NCBI RefSeq assembly: GCF_001039355.2
Contig: NW_019774236.1
Coordinates: forward strand, 36,992-90,702
DNA length: 53,711 nucleotides
Direction of reading: 5' to 3'
From: Lingula anatina
Taxonomy: Eukaryota; Brachiopoda; Lingulata; Lingulida; Lingulidae
The notes beneath the pieces were generated by a model. That model did not search any database and was not told the origin of the DNA. It saw only the letters and a program-made list of their open reading frames with translations. Within the stretch, counting starts at the first letter, position 1. Each line of letters begins with the position of its first letter. Position numbers and translations under genes: made by a program. Below, piece by piece: positions 50,028 to 53,711 of the stretch.

Positions 50028-50761
50028 GATTCAGACAACTTGCCCAAGGATAATGACTTCTTAACACTGACATGATCAAATTGGACGTGAGATCTCAGAT
50101 AGTGTAAATTAGTCCAGCTCTAGGACAGCCAAAGCCCTGGTCAATTTTCACAATTTTCTATTTTAAACTCTTTGGGAAAGTGCTTTTTATACAGAAAGTG
50201 GTGCTGCATTCAATGGTAGGACACAAACTGCATTCTCTCAGTAAACATTCTACATCTTGGCATTCATTGGGGATTATCTAACTTAATGAGCTGCTTGTTC
50301 ATGGTAATTATTTACTGGTCCATGTTTGAGATTTACATCGGAAACAGAGGTTTTTTGGAGAGTAAAGCAAATGAAAGGTTTTTCTGCCCTTTGAGTTTTG
50401 ATCTTATCACAATTAGGATGTATTTGTGGCATCTTTAATTGGATTCTGAGCTGTTTGTTTGAAGAGTTGGACTGTTTAAAGGTAATCACGCAGGCATTCT
50501 TTTGTGTGCACACAGCTTCAGTTGCTGCAAATTTGATTACTTGCCCTACCTCTTGTTTCCAAGTTTAGGAAAGGAGGGAACTGAAGAACTGAAGAAATTG
50601 GCAATACTGTTGATGTTGTTGTTATGCGTTATCTTATACTTGCGTTACCTTCTTTCTAGGACATAGAAAAACTTTCCCAGGAACTTCATCGTGTGCAACA
50701 GCAGCAGCCCGAGGCCACCAGTACCCCGCTGCCATCACCTTGCAAGAAAACAGACCAATGA
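35850..50761 (+). CDS. GRIPAP1: GRIP1-associated protein 1 (GRASP-1) orthologue
   Basis: Long coiled-coil Rab4 effector of recycling endosomes, which binds GRIP1 and acts in AMPA-receptor recycling in vertebrates (established knowledge). 29 coding exons, all GT..AG, 2,559 nt = 852 residues (vertebrate about 840): 35850-35900, 36365-36431, 36790-36851, 37077-37103, 37348-37455, 37811-37982, 38333-38459, 39067-39128, 39617-39694, 39900-39970, 40333-40380, 40554-40585, 40812-40859, 41086-41185, 41422-41499, 41780-41914, 42156-42251, 42512-42658, 43059-43172, 43356-43466, 44826-44900, 45226-45282, 45554-45656, 46224-46281, 46830-46902, 47228-47338, 48041-48134, 48348-48499, 50660-50761. Diagnostic segments: [16 protein letters not shown] at the N-terminus, [13 protein letters not shown] (exon 5), and [15 protein letters not shown] with LTKNMHLQE near the C-terminus. 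Most of the rest is heptad-rich Glu/Gln/Lys/Leu coiled coil. A low-complexity acidic/Gly linker (exons 7-9) breaks it. Confidence 0.95.
38574..38757. mobile_element. 184 bp foldback element in GRIPAP1 intron 7
   Basis: Arms of about 60 bp are nearly perfect inverted copies: ATTCAAATTATTGTTTTT, TATCAAGAGCTTGTAAAATA and TATGTG pair with the matching inverted text at 38700-38757. The spacer is about 65 bp and there is no ORF. It would form a long hairpin in the pre-mRNA. Confidence 0.85.
39316..39452. mobile_element. Small foldback element in GRIPAP1 intron 8
   Basis: Inverted ends GAGAGCATTCACATC and GATGTGAATGCTCTC, 15 bp perfect, about 135 bp in total, non-coding. Confidence 0.6.
42422..42468 (+). 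pseudogene. Partial duplicate of GRIPAP1 exon 18 (acceptor side)
   Basis: GTAG acceptor plus 44 nt nearly identical to the start of exon 18 at 42512. The three substitutions all exchange TTG and CTG leucine codons. It has no donor; translation through it would stop at a TAA near 42498. It lies 43 bp before the real exon and may compete for the spliceosome. Confidence 0.85.
42829..42897. repeat. (CA)n and (TC)n microsatellite, GRIPAP1 intron 18
   Basis: A CA run followed by an extended TC run. The open frames over it are artefacts of the repeat. Confidence 0.9.
43434..43581 (+). repeat. 74 bp tandem duplication across the exon 20 donor
   Basis: The end of exon 20, its GTATGT donor and about 40 bp of intron are repeated once with period 74. 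The second copy has an AG before TCTGAGGCAG and a GTATGT after CAGCAG, so it forms a perfect-looking 31 nt mini-exon (43510-43540), which would shift the frame. Confidence 0.9.
43582..44825. other. GRIPAP1 intron 20, repeat-containing
   Basis: The intron holds an 11 bp inverted repeat (44130-44153), a short (GATGCC)n run (about 44185-44216) and a 162-codon frame at 44115-44603. That frame has an N at 44464, mixed composition and no splice sites in frame. I read this as an inserted repeat, not an exon. Confidence 0.5.
46996..47139. repeat. (GA)n and (CA)n microsatellites, GRIPAP1 intron 25
   Basis: (GA)n at about 46994-47014, preceded by (GATT)n, and (CA)n at 47111-47139. Non-coding. Confidence 0.85.
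47339..47680 (+). repeat. Degenerate G-rich minisatellite at the exon 26 donor
   Basis: Begins with the real donor of exon 26 (CAG followed by GTGGGT) and repeats CAGGTGGGT, ATAGGTGGGT and CAGGTAGGT variants with TCACA spacers for about 340 bp. About ten units fit a 5' splice-site consensus. Runs of GGG could also form G-quadruplexes on the coding strand. Confidence 0.85.
48168..48190. repeat. (TTA)n microsatellite, GRIPAP1 intron 27
   Basis: About eight TTA units, non-coding. Confidence 0.9.
48500..50659. other. GRIPAP1 intron 28
   Basis: The largest intron, about 2.2 kb. Contains a C homopolymer near 49025, a (TC)n run of about 37 units at 49362-49436 and a (CA)n run near 49999-50025. The exon 28 frame stays open to 48850. 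No further coding exon was found. Confidence 0.7.
49362..49436. repeat. (TC)n microsatellite
   Basis: Uninterrupted TC dinucleotide array of about 75 nt. Confidence 0.97.
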
Positions 50762-50792
50762 GATCACAGATGGAAAAGAAACAATGTATTTT

Positions 50793-50798
50793 AATAAA
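50793..50798 (+). promoter_or_regulatory. Poly(A) signal of GRIPAP1
   Basis: AATAAA 31 nt after the stop codon would give a very short 3' UTR. Longer isoforms are possible. Confidence 0.45.
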
Positions 50799-52830
50799 AA
50801 TAACTTTGTATCTATAACTAAAATCAAACTGAAGAGAGTGTGTTGACCAAACCAGGGATTTGTAAATAGGATATCTAATGTAACAGGATTATGCTGGCAG
50901 AAATATTATTTTAAGATAGAAGATTGTATCAAACAAGTAAAGTCGATTTTAATCTATGATCAGTAAATTGATGGGTTATAAAATTATATTGATTAAATTG
51001 ATTTTGAATTAGGCTTTATTCTGAGGACCATTACTTGAAGTGATGCTCTCAAAAAAAGAAAATGAAAAACAGAAAGGCCTTTTAAACGGCCTCAGTATAA
51101 AATGGAAGATAATAACATATGATTATTTGGAAGTCACTTTTTCAATGGACTAACAACTGCAATCTCATTAACAGCACTATCAATACAGTGTAGAACTTGT
51201 GATTTCTTTGTGGTCAAGATGCAGCGAGATACTAATTTATCCATATAGCCATTCTCCAAGGCTAGGAAACCTTTCACGTGCAAATACTGTTAGATAAAAA
51301 TAGTGCTATGGTAATTAATAAGCTCAACAGGTGACTAATACAAAATGGATGTATTTTTATCTTCGTGCTTTTTTTTTCTTGCACTGTATGAATACTCGTG
51401 TGATGTGTGCTAAAAAGTGTCCAGTGTAGATACGTGTAAATGTTAGTGGTATTAAAATTATTATTGGTAGCTCACTAGATCAACGTTATAATAAGAATAT
51501 GAAGTATAATTGTATTGGTGCTATATTTAAAAAGATATCTGGGATTTTTTTGTCGTCAGTGGCTAATTTAGAGGATAGTTGAATGTGGGTACTTAGGTAA
51601 TATGCTTTCCAGCTTGTTTAGGAAAATTATACCTTTAAACTAGATATTCAATGTTGTAACTCTTGGTACTAGGTAGTTTTCGTGTTATTTTCATTAACTG
51701 CTCTGGTTTAAATATTTTTAATATTCACAAATTTTATTAAATTTATATTAATACAGATATATTTTTGAATGAGTTAAGGTTAATACAATACCTGGAATTG
51801 TTTATTTATTTATTTTTAAAATTTTTTGACAGCACATGTAGCATCGTTTCAGTTTGGAGAATGTAAGCATAAGAATAGCTCCTGAATACAAGGTAAAATG
51901 CATGGAAACAGGAGTCAATATTTATATAATATATATTAGCATAGAATTTCAGTTGTTGCTGAAAATTTATTAGGCAATGTGTTGAACTGCCACAGCTCAT
52001 ATTAATAGATAAGGGCAAAGTATTATACAGATGATGGTTTGTTATGTAATGACTATTATTTGTCTTTTTTAGGCATTAATCCTTCAACATATAAACGTGT
52101 ATGGCATGAGATATTTGTAATTGCAGTGATAGATGAATATGGTAATTACTCAGTCTTTTCAATGGACAAAAATTGTCAAACTTTTAAATACAAAAAGTTG
52201 CATTTCTATATAGTCTTTCTATGTAGCACACTGCATAGAATATAACCATAGAGTAACCTGCTTTTAAATTTTGTTGTTACCAGTCGACAGGAATGTTCTA
52301 ATTATACGAAATAAAACAGAGTATCTATAAAATTCACAATTTTCCACATTGAAAAGAATCGAGGAGTTTTCATACTATTAGTAAAGAAGTTACAGTCGGC
52401 AAAGTTGAATGCAGATTTCCTCTCTGGGGATTTGATGATAACTGTCAAATTCCTGAATAGCGTAGGTTTTGGAATGATGGAAGTTCTTGGGTAAGGTGTT
52501 TTTTTTATTTTGATATTTGTAAAGCACATTCTCTCCCACGCCCCTCCCGCTACATGTTCGTAGTTAAATCTAGTTGATGAAATGCGTGTGTGTGTGCAAG
52601 GCTAAATTACCAGCCGAATATATTCCTCAAGAAATGTATTATTTTAATGATCAAATATATATGCTGTCATGCGGCAATATGTACGTTGTAAATTATCGAG
52701 ACACTTGAAATTAAGGCAATATTTTTTCTTGATAATGTATTATTTATTTACGTTAATTATTTTTAGATGCTGTGCTCAATCTACGTGAAGGGAGGCTGGG
52801 TTGAACCATCATCGTTTTTGTGCACAGATG
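50799..52830. other. 3' flank of GRIPAP1, no supported gene
   Basis: AT-rich, without splice-supported exons. Positions about 52231-52310 resemble 22-100 at the start of the window. Confidence 0.4.
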
Positions 52831-52834
52831 AATG

Positions 52835-53134
52835 CTACTCTGAATAAATAAAACACGATAAACGACTATTTGATGCAGTTTTATTATTTATTGTACCACC
52901 AGCGTTAGCGCTGGCGGTACACATGGTTTCGGTCTCGTCCGGATCGTTCCGCCGGACGGCTACCGTTACCGCTTCTCCTCCTAGACGGTAAGGGCCCCCG
53001 TACCCATCTCTTGGATTTAGGTCACCTATAATCTCAGCTCGTTCCACGTAAAATTTGGGCTTTGCCGGTATTGGGGTCTGGGTGTGGCACTCATTGCACT
53101 CATTGCACTTTGGACCCTTGTCCAAAAATGGCAA
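52835..53134 (-). other. Uncharacterised open frame in palindrome-rich repeat DNA
   Basis: A 99-codon frame on the minus strand with a CNECNEC cluster near the N-terminus and GDLNPRDGYGGPYRLGG in the middle. It is more GC-rich than its surroundings. The 28 bp palindrome at 52893-52920 lies inside the frame. No family recognised and no splice signals needed. It could be a repeat-borne ORF, a transposon fragment or chance. Confidence 0.25.
52893..52920. repeat. 28 bp near-perfect palindrome
   Basis: GTACCACCAGCG, then TTAG, then CGCTGGCGGTAC: 12 bp arms with one mismatch around a 4 nt loop. A strong hairpin in DNA or RNA. Confidence 0.9.
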
Positions 53135-53711
53135 AATTAAATGCTAATTATCTACCCTACGGAAGGGGTTATGGGAAAAATTTCTACAGACGGCTTTCCA
53201 AAAGTCATATGTGTAGATTTCAAATATGCCCTTGGATTTGACCTTTGACCTTTACTTCAAGGTCAAACGGGCCAAAATTTTCAAAAAAATAATATTTTTT
53301 TATGAAAAAAAATTTTTTTGCCCTGTTATTCAGACACCACACAGACTTAACCAATAATATTATTGGAAAGTGTTACCCTTCAGGTCATCTTTCATCTCCG
53401 TGAATTTGGGGTCAATCGGTGCATTTTCACAGGAGTAGCGGCCATAAGATACCGAAACTGAAAACTGTCTCTAATTCGGGAACCGTTAATGCTAGAGACC
53501 CATTCTTTTTTGCATTTTGTAGAGCATGTAAAGCCCAACACTGGAGGTGGTCTCGGTTTTTTTGTATTCCATACGGTTTTCGAGTTACGCTGTATCAAAA
53601 AGTACATATTGGTGGTGAAAGGAAAATGTACGGAAGCCCACTGGTGCCATATGTAGAAAAAAAAATTATCTCGAAATTTCGAGATACTATTTTGAAATTT
53701 GAACAAAAAAA
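53135..53711. other. Repeat-like DNA at the window end
   Basis: Contains a nuclear-receptor-type direct repeat (53239-53251) and an 18 bp perfect palindrome (53668-53685). The open frames here have no family support. Confidence 0.4.

Overview
This window is eukaryotic nuclear DNA: AT-rich, full of short introns with canonical GT..AG junctions, microsatellites and layered transposable-element debris. The gene content (choline dehydrogenase, a Rab43-like GTPase, a GRIPAP1/GRASP-1 orthologue) is animal. The repeat content (non-LTR retrotransposon fragments with a YTDD motif, a tRNA-derived SINE with an ATT tail, foldback elements carrying a (TGTC)n core) suggests a marine invertebrate, most likely a mollusc or another lophotrochozoan. 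The lineage is inferred from style only. There are no prokaryotic operons, CRISPR arrays, rRNA genes or free-standing tRNA genes.

Layout. 1-5.5 kb: the 3' terminal exons of an unrecognised gene, present twice in tandem, each copy with its own stop and poly(A) signal. 5.5-9.8 kb: non-coding, with diverged tandem repeats, a small foldback element and an almost perfect 470 bp repeat around an N. 9.8-17.2 kb: two copies of a decayed LINE with nested insertions: two small MITE-like elements in both copies, and a 1,493 bp terminal-inverted-repeat element plus a SINE in the second copy only. 17.2-27.8 kb: gene-poor, repeat-rich DNA. 27.8-30.8 kb (+): a complete mitochondrial choline dehydrogenase gene, with an inferred first exon. 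33.4-35.1 kb (-): a complete four-exon Rab43-like gene of 211 codons, tail-to-tail with the dehydrogenase. 35.85-50.76 kb (+): a complete 29-exon gene encoding an 852-residue coiled-coil protein that I recognise as GRIPAP1/GRASP-1. It is head-to-head with the Rab gene across about 740 bp. 50.8-53.7 kb: 3' flank and palindrome-rich repeat DNA.

Function. Choline dehydrogenase oxidises choline to betaine aldehyde in mitochondria, for methyl-group and osmolyte supply. Rab43 and GRIPAP1 are both membrane-trafficking factors, and their divergent arrangement suggests, but does not prove, a shared promoter region.

Main structural insight. Single Ns at 3305, 8134 and 12240, and less clearly 9200, each sit at the junction of two near-identical stretches. 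The simplest reading is that these are contig joins where overlapping, partly allelic sequence was not merged. The apparent tandem duplications may therefore be two haplotypes laid end to end. If so, the differences between copies (a lost splice acceptor, a 1.5 kb TIR element, a SINE) are natural insertion and site polymorphisms. No wholly new molecular system is evident. The most interesting items are the TIR element with its empty site, a row of about ten splice-donor-like repeats directly after a real exon, and a partial exon relic differing from its parent only at synonymous leucine codons.
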